DNA of 64,000 nt from positions 558,001-622,000 of the forward strand of contig NZ_CP071860.1 of NCBI RefSeq assembly GCF_023716665.1. Direction: 5' to 3'. Below are positions 45,790 to 54,672 of this stretch, piece after piece. The stretch comes from Vibrio sp. SCSIO 43135 (GTDB lineage Bacteria; Pseudomonadota; Gammaproteobacteria; Enterobacterales; Vibrionaceae). The position numbers and the translations under genes are program-made. A model generated the notes under the pieces. The model was not told where the DNA came from. It saw nothing but the letters and a program-made list of their open reading frames with translations, and searched no databases. The first letter of the stretch is position 1, and each line of letters opens with the position of its first letter.

Positions 45790-46500
45790 ATGCATTTGGA
45801 CAAAATTGATAATGAATGGGGATGTACCCATTCACGTTACCACGATAGTAGCAACGTCAAAGCATGTATTGTGGCTGTTTCCGATTTAGACAAGATCTCT
45901 GAAAAACTAACGTCGGCGGTGCTTGATTCTTCATGGATGCTTGCTCTAGATAAAGGTACCAGAAGGACTTATGAGTATACAGCTAGAGAAACCGCTAATG
46001 CTTTAGTGGAGATCTTTAAGAAGTTTTCCGATGACCATCAATTAGGTGTTGAGTTTGGCGAAGTTATGGTTTCTATCAGTTCAGCTCGTTCACTATCAGT
46101 TGTCTTTGATCATATAGCATTACCTATCGCCGAGATATGGAAACCTCAGCTCAAACAAAATGAAGGTTTTGATTTCCACACCGAGTGTACTGAACAGTTA
46201 ATTAACTTTGGTGAAGCAAAATTTTCAGGGAGTGTAAACCCTCATGGTAGAGCAATACCACAAGCAGAAGGCTTCATTAATGATGAAAAGCATTTTCGGG
46301 ATAGGGCACATTTAGTCAATTTAGCGTCCAAAAAATCTATAGAGAATTTGGATGATGATAAATTTGGTGCCATAGCTGCATTTTCTATAAATTCAAAAGA
46401 TCACGATTCAATAATGGATAATGCTATAGAAAGCATTCGGGAGTCTGGACTGTTTGAAAAAGTCCAATGTGCTTATGTTATCGGAGTTGTTGTATGTTAG
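45790..46500 (+). CDS. hamA: Hachiman defence protein HamA (DUF1837 nuclease)
   Basis: About 236 residues of the DUF1837/HamA family. The PD-(D/E)xK-like core is visible: GFDFHTECTEQLINFGEAKF, with acidic residues before a GEAK (Glu-x-Lys) motif near 142-144. This fits the nuclease of the Hachiman anti-phage system, where HamA is held inactive by the helicase HamB and released to degrade DNA on infection. ATG at 45790, with an in-frame GTG immediately before it as an alternative; the ribosome site is weak. The 3' end overlaps hamB by 7 bp. Base composition is A/T-richer than neighbours, suggesting transfer. Identification rests on the core motif, size and hamB partner. Confidence 0.85.
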   Translation: MHLDKIDNEWGCTHSRYHDSSNVKACIVAVSDLDKISEKLTSAVLDSSWMLALDKGTRRTYEYTARETANALVEIFKKFSDDHQLGVEFGEVMVSISSARSLSVVFDHIALPIAEIWKPQLKQNEGFDFHTECTEQLINFGEAKFSGSVNPHGRAIPQAEGFINDEKHFRDRAHLVNLASKKSIENLDDDKFGAIAAFSINSKDHDSIMDNAIESIRESGLFEKVQCAYVIGVVVC

Positions 46501-48770
46501 ATATTACATGTATTGAGGCAGATACTCGCCCGCAAGCTAGTGTTGGCGAGTTAATAGAAACACTTCATAAAGATGGCCCAGTAGATCGTGAAGTCATACA
46601 GGCGTTAACTTACTACAAACTTTTTCATTCTGATGTTTTTAAAAGCTTTGAACCTAAGGTGCTGTCAGTTCTTGGGTTGTTTTATAAAGATGAGAACCCA
46701 ACAGACTTATATTCATTTTTATTGGCAGGAATTGGAAGAGAAAACAAAAAAAGATTTGGTGAATGGCTTACGCCAGTGCAAGCGAGTGTGCGATTAGCGG
46801 TAGAAGAAAATCGATACACTTCAATATCTGCACCAACCAGTGCAGGTAAATCTTTTTCTTTAAGAGATTACATTTTTGAGCAAGAGGAAGATAGTGTAAT
46901 AGTTGTCCCATCTCGAGCACTTATTGCTGAGTATATGGCGACCTTGAGGGAGCGATTTAAGGACAATAAGCAGGTTATGATCTCTTCTTTTGTTGATTGT
47001 GTGTTTACAAGCAGAAAGTTGAGAAGAATTTTCGTTCTTACCCCTGAGCGCGCTAGAGAAATATTCTCACATAAAGAAAGATTGAATATCTCGTTATTCT
47101 TTTTTGATGAGGCTCAAGTATCAGAAGAAGCAGAAAGAGGGGTTATTTTTGATGTTTTAGTTAGGCGAGTTAAGGCTGCCTACCCAGAAGCAAAACTAGT
47201 ATTTGCTCATCCTTTTGTTGATAACCCTGACGCCCAAATGAAAAAGCACGCGTTAGACGAGAGTCAGGCGTATTCTCGGTCATACCCTCATAATACTGTT
47301 GGCAAAGCATTTGTATTTGGTCACAGTAACAAGAAAGACTACTATTTCTCACCGTATAAAGAGCAAGGTCATCATGTAAAGAATAGTATCCAGCTGAATG
47401 AAAAATTTGAGAAAATTGCTTTCAATGGTGTTCATACAGTTCTGGTTTTTGTGTCTAAAGCGTCATTATATCGTGGGGACTTTATCGATGATTTTCAGAA
47501 GTATGTCGACAGATTTCGCTTAATTGAAGATGAATCTGCAATCTCTATAATCCAAGAAGTTGAATTGTTGATTGGAGCAAATGAGCAAGACCATCGTTCT
47601 AACCTTGTTAGTTTGTTAAGAAAAGGTGTGGTCATTCACCATGGTTCTGTACCACTTGAAGTGAGATTCTTGATTGAAGAATTTATTAGGCAGGGGCATG
47701 CAAAGATTTGCTTTGCTACTAGTACATTAGCGCAAGGTATCAACATGCCATTCGATGTTGTTTGGTTGGACAATATGAGAATGCAGGGTGGTGATGAAGA
47801 AGACAAAGCACTAGCATTCAAAAATTTGATAGGGCGTAGTGGACGACTGTCTAAGGGGGCAGTGTTTGATTTTGGATATGTATATACAAAGAATCCTATT
47901 TTACTTTCATCGCGTTTAAATACACCATTTACTTTATCTGAAGAGTCACTGCTCGAACAAGATATAGAAGGCTTGGATGATGAAAGAGAGCTTATTTCTT
48001 CAATAATCGAAGGTACATTTGATGAGGAGATGAATCTGCCTTTAACTAAAGTGGATAGACTCTCAACGACAAAAGCGCTAGAGCTAATGGAGTCCGTTTT
48101 ATATTTTATGTATAAAGATGGATTTGGAGCAAAGCTGTTTGGCAGGGACAATAAAGAAAATCGGCTAGCTACAAAAAACTGTCTAAGGGCTATTTATGAA
48201 ATATCGCTAGGCAGACCTTTGCTTCCTGGAGAGAAGAATGTCTTTGATACTGCAATCGAAATATTCTTTCATTTGATTCAGGGCCGAAGCTTTAAGGAAA
48301 TTGTAGGAATAAGGTATAGCTATATTTCAAATAGAGGAAAAAACCAAAACTTATATGCAAACTTCACTCAGCCTGCGAATAAACTACCAGATAGTGGGTT
48401 ATTTAATGAATATCCACTGTTTAACAATATAAAATCTAAGGATGTGAGTTACGATGCGGTCGTATTTGATACCTACGATTATTTGGATACGGTAATCTCG
48501 TTCTCTCTATCAGACGTGCTTATCGGAGCTTTTAGTATTTATCATAATCGGACTAAAGATACCAATGCGTTAAAGATGGTAGAGCTTTTAAAATACGGTA
48601 CTAACGACACTGTTCATACATTGTTGCTACGGTATGGATTTCCTCCAGAAGAGATTAAAGAGATATCAACGTACGTAGAAACTATCTCTGAAGAAAATAT
48701 CCTGTTTAAGCCTGATATTATTAGTTCCCCAGATAACGTGAGAGAACTCGTAGACTGGTATCTGCCATAA
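46494..48770 (+). CDS. hamB: Hachiman defence helicase HamB
   Basis: 758-residue superfamily-2 helicase. Motif I is SAPTSAGKS (Lys near 119), motif II FFDEAQ (near 203-208), with the Thr/Ser-rich TSTLAQGINMP and motif VI LIGRSGRLSKG in the second RecA domain. An N-terminal helical region of about 100 residues and a C-terminal region of about 280 flank the helicase core. In Hachiman, HamB senses disturbed DNA and frees HamA. Its ATG (GGAG seven bases upstream) overlaps the hamA stop as ATGTTAG, so translation is coupled. The A/T-rich codon use matches hamA. A copy of the dld 3' end lies 170 bp downstream. Confidence 0.88.
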   Translation: MLDITCIEADTRPQASVGELIETLHKDGPVDREVIQALTYYKLFHSDVFKSFEPKVLSVLGLFYKDENPTDLYSFLLAGIGRENKKRFGEWLTPVQASVRLAVEENRYTSISAPTSAGKSFSLRDYIFEQEEDSVIVVPSRALIAEYMATLRERFKDNKQVMISSFVDCVFTSRKLRRIFVLTPERAREIFSHKERLNISLFFFDEAQVSEEAERGVIFDVLVRRVKAAYPEAKLVFAHPFVDNPDAQMKKHALDESQAYSRSYPHNTVGKAFVFGHSNKKDYYFSPYKEQGHHVKNSIQLNEKFEKIAFNGVHTVLVFVSKASLYRGDFIDDFQKYVDRFRLIEDESAISIIQEVELLIGANEQDHRSNLVSLLRKGVVIHHGSVPLEVRFLIEEFIRQGHAKICFATSTLAQGINMPFDVVWLDNMRMQGGDEEDKALAFKNLIGRSGRLSKGAVFDFGYVYTKNPILLSSRLNTPFTLSEESLLEQDIEGLDDERELISSIIEGTFDEEMNLPLTKVDRLSTTKALELMESVLYFMYKDGFGAKLFGRDNKENRLATKNCLRAIYEISLGRPLLPGEKNVFDTAIEIFFHLIQGRSFKEIVGIRYSYISNRGKNQNLYANFTQPANKLPDSGLFNEYPLFNNIKSKDVSYDAVVFDTYDYLDTVISFSLSDVLIGAFSIYHNRTKDTNALKMVELLKYGTNDTVHTLLLRYGFPPEEIKEISTYVETISEENILFKPDIISSPDNVRELVDWYLP

Positions 48771-48876
48771 GGCTGCGGGGATCTGCTGATACATTCTACA
48801 CGTAATTATCAATCTTATTTCGGGTGGTCTATCTATAATGTATGGCTCACTTTTTTCTAACTCCAAGTTAGACCCC

Positions 48877-48908
48877 AGAGCCGCTTGGTGTGTCCACCAA
48901 GCGGCTCT
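48877..48908. terminator. Long perfect hairpin downstream of the dld 3' remnant
   Basis: Stem AGAGCCGCTTGGTG / CACCAAGCGGCTCT, 14 bp, with loop TGTC. It matches in position the hairpin at 63496-63525 beyond the intact dld end, with compensating base changes in the stem. It is the transferred or duplicated dld terminator and may also stop transcripts from hamB. Confidence 0.85.
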
Positions 48909-48942
48909 ATCGTATCGTAACCCCCTAGCAATTTGCTCTTCG

Positions 48943-49047
48943 CTAGATAGGAGAGGAAACCTCATCGACCAAGTAGAGGATGGATTGATACGGAATACCG
49001 CTGTGGTGAGATAAGCCAATTTCACAGGTTCGGCTGTTACTGAATCC
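48943..49047 (-). pseudogene. Duplicated 3' end fragment of the D-lactate dehydrogenase gene
   Basis: Reading on the minus strand gives 34 codons plus TAG with the same product as the C-terminus of the dld gene at 63552 (GFSNSRTCEIGLSHHSGIPY, then QSILYLVDEVSSPI and stop). The DNA differs at only three of 105 positions by eye. Upstream of this the sequence leaves the dld frame, so it is a remnant and not a gene. Together with the hairpin it makes a direct repeat with 63496-63656. It fits a duplicated attachment-type sequence at the edge of an inserted block. Confidence 0.88.
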
Positions 49048-49184
49048 TATTAAGTATTTAGTCTGATAACTAAGAAGAAAAAGAAGGTTAAGTAACTTAC
49101 GAATATTAGGCTGGTAGGTAGATATTTCATGTTCAATCCTCGCGTTGATGATTTGATCATGATTGGTTTCGTTAATATGAAATA

Positions 49185-49245
49185 GGAATTAGAGAAATTC
49201 ATTATTGCCATATATCGGCAATCAAAATTGAATTTCTCTAATTCA
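49185..49245. repeat. Palindromic repeat, copy A
   Basis: GAATTAGAGAAATTC at 49186-49200 and its inverse GAATTTCTCTAATTC at 49230-49244, enclosing an inner palindrome TTGCC-atatatc-GGCAA. The whole 60 bp can fold into one nested hairpin. It lies 78 bp upstream of the esterase gene. Related copies are at about 58067, 61034 and 61543. Confidence 0.85.
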
Positions 49246-49322
49246 TAGTGTCATTGAATTTGGATGTGAATAATAGCCTCAGTTCGCCAATCACGGCTTT
49301 TAGATTCATAACCGGAGTTACT

Positions 49323-50363
49323 ATGAAAACCAAATCACTACGCACTGTTATCCCTGCATTGCTACTCGGCTTATCGAGCACTGCGGTGTTTGCCGGAATG
49401 GAGCTGCAAGAACGAAAGGTTCCTACTCCAGCAGGTATATCGATCGAGTTTGCTCAGTTATTTGAGGACAGAGTTATCCCACCGGCACTTCCTGTTCCGA
49501 ACAACACAGCAGAGTGGTTGGCGTTACAAACCCAATTTGATGCTCCGGGTATAAAAATGGCTCAACAAGGCCTAGAGCGCTTAGGTGTTACTTATGAAGC
49601 TAAGCAGTTTGCTGGAGTTGATACATTCTTTGTTACGCCGAAAAATATCGCCCCTGAATATAAAGATAAGTGGTTAGTACATATCCATGGTGGTGCGTTT
49701 GTTTTCGGTGGGGGCGAATCAGCGCTACGAGAGGCTATTTGGGTCGCCAATGGGCTTGGTGCTCAGGTGATCTCTGTTGATTATCGTCAACCGCCATTGC
49801 ACCCATTTCCGGCTGCAATTGATGATGCTGTTGCAGTATGGAAAGAGTTAATCAAAACACAGTCACCGGAATCGACAGCGATTTTTGGTACATCTGCAGG
49901 CGGTAACTTAACGTTGGCAACGACACTCAAACTTCAAGAACTCGACCTTCCAGCACCTGGTGCACTGTTTGTTGGGACACCAGCCGTTGATCTTAAAGAA
50001 ACATCAGATTCATGGTTAACGTTGCAAGGTTTAGATCCTTTAGGTCAGCGAGAAGGGCTTATTGAGGGGGCTTTCGATGTATATGCTGATGGAGAGGCAC
50101 TTGATAACCCTCTGATCTCACCAATATACGCTGACATTGATGAATTCCCACCAACGATGTTCATTTCAGGAACTCGAGATCTCTTGTTAAGTGATACGGT
50201 TCGTATGCATCGATTATTACGTAGTGTAGGTGTAGAAACTGACCTGCATATATATGATGGTCAATCTCATGGTGATTATCTGAGTGGTATTTTGGTCGAT
50301 ATGCCAGAGTCTGAAGATGCTATTAGTGAATTAGGACAGTTCTTTAATAAACATATCAACTAG
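49323..50363 (+). CDS. Exported alpha/beta-hydrolase (hormone-sensitive-lipase-like esterase)
   Basis: 346 residues with a signal peptide (MKTKSLRTVIPALLLGLSST, cleaved near VFAG). The oxyanion motif HIHGGAFVFGG, nucleophile elbow GTSAGGN (Ser), acid FISGTRDLLLSD (Asp) and His in YDGQSHGDY give a complete triad of the alpha/beta hydrolase-3 family. It should hydrolyse short-chain esters in the periplasm or outside. The start at 49323 follows CCGGAG. Upstream is the 60-bp palindromic repeat. The MscS gene and the small ORF follow on the same strand without a terminator, so they may be co-transcribed. Substrate unknown. Confidence 0.92.
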   Translation: MKTKSLRTVIPALLLGLSSTAVFAGMELQERKVPTPAGISIEFAQLFEDRVIPPALPVPNNTAEWLALQTQFDAPGIKMAQQGLERLGVTYEAKQFAGVDTFFVTPKNIAPEYKDKWLVHIHGGAFVFGGGESALREAIWVANGLGAQVISVDYRQPPLHPFPAAIDDAVAVWKELIKTQSPESTAIFGTSAGGNLTLATTLKLQELDLPAPGALFVGTPAVDLKETSDSWLTLQGLDPLGQREGLIEGAFDVYADGEALDNPLISPIYADIDEFPPTMFISGTRDLLLSDTVRMHRLLRSVGVETDLHIYDGQSHGDYLSGILVDMPESEDAISELGQFFNKHIN

Positions 50364-50420
50364 TTTTTCAACAAGCTAATCGTGAATCACATGGATGTGG
50401 GTGTTTATTTGGAGGATATA

Positions 50421-50573
50421 ATGACAACGTTATTCACTTCACTTTTTAAATGTATATCTACGTTACTACAAGCTAATTATCATTATGCTCAGCATCAATC
50501 TGTCGTGGATCATTCTTATTCGCTAGCCCCTATGTTTTCCACGAAACAAAGTCATGATCGGAGCTCGTTGTGA
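50421..50573 (+). CDS. Small coupled ORF upstream of the MscS gene
   Basis: 50 codons starting MTTLFTSLFKCISTLLQANY. It has a very good ribosome site (TTGGAGGATATA before ATG), and its stop TGA overlaps the GTG start of the MscS gene (GTGA). This pattern implies real translation and coupling. The peptide has a short amphipathic or hydrophobic N-terminus and a polar, His/Ser-rich tail, with no family I recognise. It may be a leader or a small membrane peptide that tunes MscS output. Confidence 0.55.
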   Translation: MTTLFTSLFKCISTLLQANYHYAQHQSVVDHSYSLAPMFSTKQSHDRSSL

Positions 50574-52384
50574 TAAGCCGCTTTTATTCGATGTTCGTAG
50601 CCGTCTTTCTAACCATACCCTTATGTCTAGCCATACCTAATGCGCTAGCCATTCCAAGTATTGGTTTAGAGCTCGCTGACACGTCCAGCCCCAAACATAC
50701 TCTTTCGAGTTTCATCAGAGATTCGAGTGTGGTTATTGAGCATTGGCAAAATGAAACATTGGATGTCAAAGAAGCGCAGCATGCATATTCGCAAGTGATC
50801 AGAACCATGGACTTATCTATGGTCCCCAATCGCAGTCGAACGGTTGTTGTGATGGAGAAAATAATTCTTCTTCGTGAGTTGTTGGATCGAATTGATCAAG
50901 GTACTCATCAGTTAGTACCAAATGTCGAGCAAATAAAGGGAGAGGATATTGACCACTGGCGCTTAGGTAACACTGAGATCGTATTGTCTCGCCAAACTCT
51001 AGGCGATAGAACCGATCAGTTCCTATTTAGTTCTAACACCATTCAAAGCCTTTCTCGTTGGTATAGAACCATGTCAGTCCTTCCGTACTATGCCGAAGTA
51101 CGTCCAGATTATTATCAGGAATTTCTGATTAGCCCCGGACCAATGTTCTCTAAGCAATTTGTTCTTTCTTTACCTTCATCTTTTAATCAACTTTATGGAC
51201 CACTTCCCTTATGGCAATGGCTTGCACTTACTGGTGTTCTGGCACTATGTAAGGTGATGATAAAAATCAGCTTTTTGCTTGGTGAGCGTTGGAATAGCCG
51301 TTGGGAAGGTAAAGGCTTGAAATGGCGGGCAGGTCGACTGTTTTCGCTGGTGGGCGTAGTGAATTTGCTGTTTTTAGCAAGGTGGGTGATTGATGATGGT
51401 ATATGGGTTACGGGTGGCGTTTATCAGTTGTTCACTACATTCTTCTTACTCACTCAGTTCTTCTTCGTCTCATGGCTTATTATGGCCATTTTCAACTATT
51501 TCGCTGATATTTATGTATTCAAGAAGCACAATGGAAAGCACGTAGATTCGTCACTGATAACTGTGTTAGCTCGTATTTTTGGCGGGTTGACGATCGCTAT
51601 TCTTGGTATTTATGTCATCGAATTTATGGGTTTTTCAATCTCCCCGATATTGGCTGGTTTGGGTGTGGGTGGTTTAGCGGTTGCCCTGGCTATTCGCCCC
51701 ATACTTGAGAACGTAATTAACGGACTAACGCTCTATGCTGACGGGGGAGTAAAGATTGGTGAGTTTTGCCGTTATGGGGATAAACTCGGAACCATTGAAA
51801 GTATTGGTTTGCGTTCGACTCGAGTCAGGACGCTAGAACGCTCCTTAATTACCATCCCTAACTCGGAATTTGCCAATATGGAAATTGATAATTTGGAACG
51901 GCGTGATAAACGACGCATGGAGCATGTGTTGAGACTACGTTCTGAAACCACCCTTGAGCAATTACGAGTACTGATCGTTAACCTGCGCCGGTTGTTGCTA
52001 CAACATCCAATTATCGAAGAAGAACCTGTTCGAGTGAGGCTTATGGGTGTTGGGGAGTACTCTATTAATATTAGTCTGATGGCTTACATCAGTTGCCGTG
52101 ACCATGAAGAGTTCATGGCTGTCCAAGAGGACATTCTGTTTTCGGTATTGACCCAAGTTGAGAGCGTTGGTGCGAAGATAGCTCATTCTACGCAATATCA
52201 ACTTGTGGATGTAAATGCCAATGACAATGAGGAACAGAAACGAAAAGCCGAGCAGGTTGTGGCGCAGTGGCATGAAGAGCAAGCATTCCCTTTCCCTGAT
52301 TTCAGTTTTGAATATAAGTACGAAATCAAAAACACCATTATGTATCCAGCGGTAACCTCTGCTGTGCGCTCTCCTTCCGTTTAA
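50570..52384 (+). CDS. Multi-domain MscS-family mechanosensitive channel
   Basis: 604 residues with a signal peptide (FYSMFVAVFLTIPLCLAIPN), a periplasmic helical domain of about 200 residues, then four to five membrane helices from about 215. The pore helix region is GFSISPILAGLGVGGLAVAL, rich in Gly/Ala as in MscS TM3. The beta domain follows (DGGVKIGEFCRYGDKLGTIE, TIPNSEFANMEIDNLERRDK). It should gate on membrane tension during osmotic downshift. It starts with GTG at 50570, overlapping the small ORF. The C-terminal ~80 residues are charged. It is convergent with the LysR gene, with a large hairpin between. Confidence 0.9.
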   Translation: MISRFYSMFVAVFLTIPLCLAIPNALAIPSIGLELADTSSPKHTLSSFIRDSSVVIEHWQNETLDVKEAQHAYSQVIRTMDLSMVPNRSRTVVVMEKIILLRELLDRIDQGTHQLVPNVEQIKGEDIDHWRLGNTEIVLSRQTLGDRTDQFLFSSNTIQSLSRWYRTMSVLPYYAEVRPDYYQEFLISPGPMFSKQFVLSLPSSFNQLYGPLPLWQWLALTGVLALCKVMIKISFLLGERWNSRWEGKGLKWRAGRLFSLVGVVNLLFLARWVIDDGIWVTGGVYQLFTTFFLLTQFFFVSWLIMAIFNYFADIYVFKKHNGKHVDSSLITVLARIFGGLTIAILGIYVIEFMGFSISPILAGLGVGGLAVALAIRPILENVINGLTLYADGGVKIGEFCRYGDKLGTIESIGLRSTRVRTLERSLITIPNSEFANMEIDNLERRDKRRMEHVLRLRSETTLEQLRVLIVNLRRLLLQHPIIEEEPVRVRLMGVGEYSINISLMAYISCRDHEEFMAVQEDILFSVLTQVESVGAKIAHSTQYQLVDVNANDNEEQKRKAEQVVAQWHEEQAFPFPDFSFEYKYEIKNTIMYPAVTSAVRSPSV

Positions 52385-52421
52385 AACGACTCTAGCCACT
52401 ATATTCTCTCTCAGCAATACT

Positions 52422-52453
52422 TCCCTAAAGCGACTAATGGAGCGCTTTAGGGA
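52422..52453. terminator. Bidirectional hairpin between MscS and LysR genes
   Basis: Perfect 11-bp stem TCCCTAAAGCG / CGCTTTAGGGA with a 10-base loop between the convergent genes. T-runs are poor on both sides, so efficiency is uncertain. Confidence 0.7.
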
Positions 52454-52507
52454 CTGGAGTCTGTCATTGATGGATTTTAACTAAAACAAGGTTAGCAACT
52501 TTGCTCG

Positions 52508-53440
52508 CTATTGAGCGTCAGGTTGAACAACGCTATCAAAGTAGCTCTGCATGGTCTGATGTAATAGTTGATGAAGTGGAAAGCCTCTCTTCGATTGTAG
52601 GTAGCCTCCCTCTACGCCAATTTGGCGCATTTCTTTTGGTAGGTTAGGTAATGGGTAACAGCTTAGCTCTGGTTCATTTTCAGTCATATAACTGCTGCCA
52701 AAAGAGAAAGCGTCTGAATTTTTAAGCTTACTTCGCAACACCGTTAAACTATGTGTCGCTAACACAACATTCGCGGTGTAGCCTTTTGATAAATAAAGAT
52801 CTTCGATTTTCGCTCGTTTGGTGTTGATACCATCAATCAAGATTCTTGTGATTGGTAGGTGATGAATATCTTCCCATTCACTGCTCTTGCTCAGCACTGG
52901 ATGCTCTTTGCGCGCAATGAGGCTCAACTTTACTTCGGTGAGCTTATGCTGATAGATATCTTGGGGCAATGGGATACCTGAAAGTTGCAATAAGTAATCA
53001 ACTTGTCCATTTAGCACTTCAGCCAAGCTTTTGTCTTGCCAGTAGACTAATTTAAAGCTCGCTTGCGGAAGTGCCTCATGTAGAACCTTAAAAATCCCTT
53101 CACCGTATTGCTCAATTAGAAATATGTTCAAAGCGATGGTGACTTCACCGCTAAACGTTTTTGGGTCAAAGTTGTGGTATGACTCAACCACCTTTATCAA
53201 AGGGGAGTACATTTCTTCGGCCGCTTCGGCGAGTTTCTCTGCCAATTCTGAAGGCTCTACGCCATGTGCTTTACGAAGAAAAAGCTGGTCGCCAAAAGTT
53301 TCTCTTAACTTCGCCATCCCTCTGCTGACACTGGTTTGCGATATACCCAGCTTGTCTGCTGCTGCATGGGTATTACGGGTTTCGACAACCGCTTTAAGTA
53401 ACTTGAGCAGATTTAGGTCTAAGTCTTGAAGTTCTTTCAT
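52508..53440 (-). CDS. LysR-family regulator (NodD/LeuO-like subgroup)
   Basis: 310 residues. The N-terminus is of the LeuO/NodD type (LQDLDLNLLKLLKAVVETRN, AAADKLGISQTSVSRGMAKL, FLRKAHGVEPSELA), followed by a ligand-binding domain with two lobes. The start follows the GGGAAC of a weak ribosome site. It lies downstream of a small barrel protein gene on the same strand but beyond that gene's terminator, so it has its own promoter in the roughly 250 bp between. The target is unknown; the esterase-MscS genes convergent with it are candidates. Confidence 0.9.
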   Translation of the reverse strand: MKELQDLDLNLLKLLKAVVETRNTHAAADKLGISQTSVSRGMAKLRETFGDQLFLRKAHGVEPSELAEKLAEAAEEMYSPLIKVVESYHNFDPKTFSGEVTIALNIFLIEQYGEGIFKVLHEALPQASFKLVYWQDKSLAEVLNGQVDYLLQLSGIPLPQDIYQHKLTEVKLSLIARKEHPVLSKSSEWEDIHHLPITRILIDGINTKRAKIEDLYLSKGYTANVVLATHSLTVLRSKLKNSDAFSFGSSYMTENEPELSCYPLPNLPKEMRQIGVEGGYLQSKRGFPLHQLLHQTMQSYFDSVVQPDAQ

Positions 53441-53689
53441 GGGTTCCCTTTTCGTAACGAAGTTCTAAAGCATCATTTAAGAATAAGGGAAATTGACGTT
53501 TGTTCAATAGCTTAGGAGAGATATGTGTTAAAGAATGTTTGATACAATTCGCAGGAGTGGCAACGTCCGTGTTGCTACATACTTATTAGTGTTTCCATCA
53601 GGGGGTTAATAGGTACTGACTATATGGCTCAGCAATAATAGTTTAGTTTTCAAAGTAACCAACATTTTTAAAAATTTAAACAAGGTGAT

Positions 53690-53722
53690 GAAAATAGAGC
53701 TGCCTTTTTGTCGGCAGCTCTA
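53690..53722 (-). terminator. Terminator of the small barrel protein gene
   Basis: Stem TAGAGCTGCC / GGCAGCTCTA with an 8-base loop, followed by TTTTC on the minus strand, 6 bp downstream of the stop at 53728. Confidence 0.88.
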
Positions 53723-53727
53723 GTAAT

Positions 53728-54405
53728 TTAGAATGAATGTTTAAAAGAGAATAATGAGAGGTTATTACCATCATCATATTGGTAACTATATACGAACGCG
53801 CTTGTGCTATTTAATTGATAACCAAGTTCTGCCGTGTAATCCCAATCTCTAAGTTTCGATTGATTACCATTCTTTTCTTTTACTTTACCTAAGCTGTATG
53901 TGTATTCTGGTGCGAATCCTACCCACATGCTAGGGTTTAGGTTGTAAGTCATATCAAGTGATGCACTCGTGTAGTAAACACTGCTGCTCATCTGTTGATG
54001 CTTAAAGTTGCCAATTGTTACTTGAGGTACAACAGAAAACTGTTCGTTAACCATATTGGTCTTGTAGAGGCTGAAACTATAGTCATTCGCGCGCAAATTA
54101 TCTGATTGGAAGTTGGCATCATGTTCATACTCAAAAACAAGCCCTAAGCCATCGCTTCGTTGAAAGTCAAATCCCAATTCGTGGTTATCAAAATTGTCGT
54201 CACTGCTATATGAGCTCAGCAAACTCCAATCGTTGTTTAGTGATTTGGCGTATTGAAGGCCAATATCAAAATCGTTGCTGCCGTAACCGATGTCAAATCC
54301 TGAATAATGTTGTTTAGAATCAGAGAAATTAACATTGGTATTTGCAAGTACTAAAGGTGAAGCAACAAGTGATGCAATTAATAGAGATGTTTTAGTCAGT
54401 TTCAT
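53728..54405 (-). CDS. Small outer-membrane beta-barrel protein
   Basis: 225 residues with a signal peptide (MKLTKTSLLIASLVASPLVL, cut near ANT) and then alternating amphipathic strands, for example DFDIGLQYAKSLNNDWSLLS, GLGLVFEYEHDANF, FSVVPQVTIGNF and DYTAELGYQL. It ends LSLFSFKHSF, with the terminal Phe expected for BAM-dependent barrels. The size suits 8-10 strands. I do not recognise a named family. It is a single-gene unit with terminators before and after. Confidence 0.78.
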   Translation of the reverse strand: MKLTKTSLLIASLVASPLVLANTNVNFSDSKQHYSGFDIGYGSNDFDIGLQYAKSLNNDWSLLSSYSSDDNFDNHELGFDFQRSDGLGLVFEYEHDANFQSDNLRANDYSFSLYKTNMVNEQFSVVPQVTIGNFKHQQMSSSVYYTSASLDMTYNLNPSMWVGFAPEYTYSLGKVKEKNGNQSKLRDWDYTAELGYQLNSTSAFVYSYQYDDGNNLSLFSFKHSF

Positions 54406-54508
54406 AAATATAAATCCAAGTCATGTTTGTTTATGCCGCTATTTTATTTACAGACTGGGGAGTAGACTATGAATTACAGCGATTCATATTTGCTAAACGT
54501 GTAGACAT

Positions 54509-54541
54509 AAAAAAGCCTCAACCCAAATGGGTGAGGCTAAA
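54509..54541 (-). terminator. Terminator downstream of mgtE
   Basis: Stem AGCCTCAACCCA / TGGGTGAGGCT with one bulged base and a run of six Ts on the minus strand. It is about 130 bp past the mgtE stop; nothing else was found in the space between them. Confidence 0.85.
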
Positions 54542-54672
54542 AATTGGGGAGCTTGCTTACTTATAAGAGCTCGTGGATTTCAAGAACGATTTCTTGAATC
54601 CCGAGAGTGAAAAACGGCACTCCATAGATAATTAATAGAAACTCCTACGTTGTGGTGGCATAGACCGTCGAA

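Noticed and set aside
48666..49025. Minus-strand open frame of 119 codons across the hamB 3' end and the dld remnant
   Set aside because: It is a different frame from dld, overlaps hamB, and its similarity to a frame at 63389-63574 is explained by the duplicated DNA rather than by a protein.
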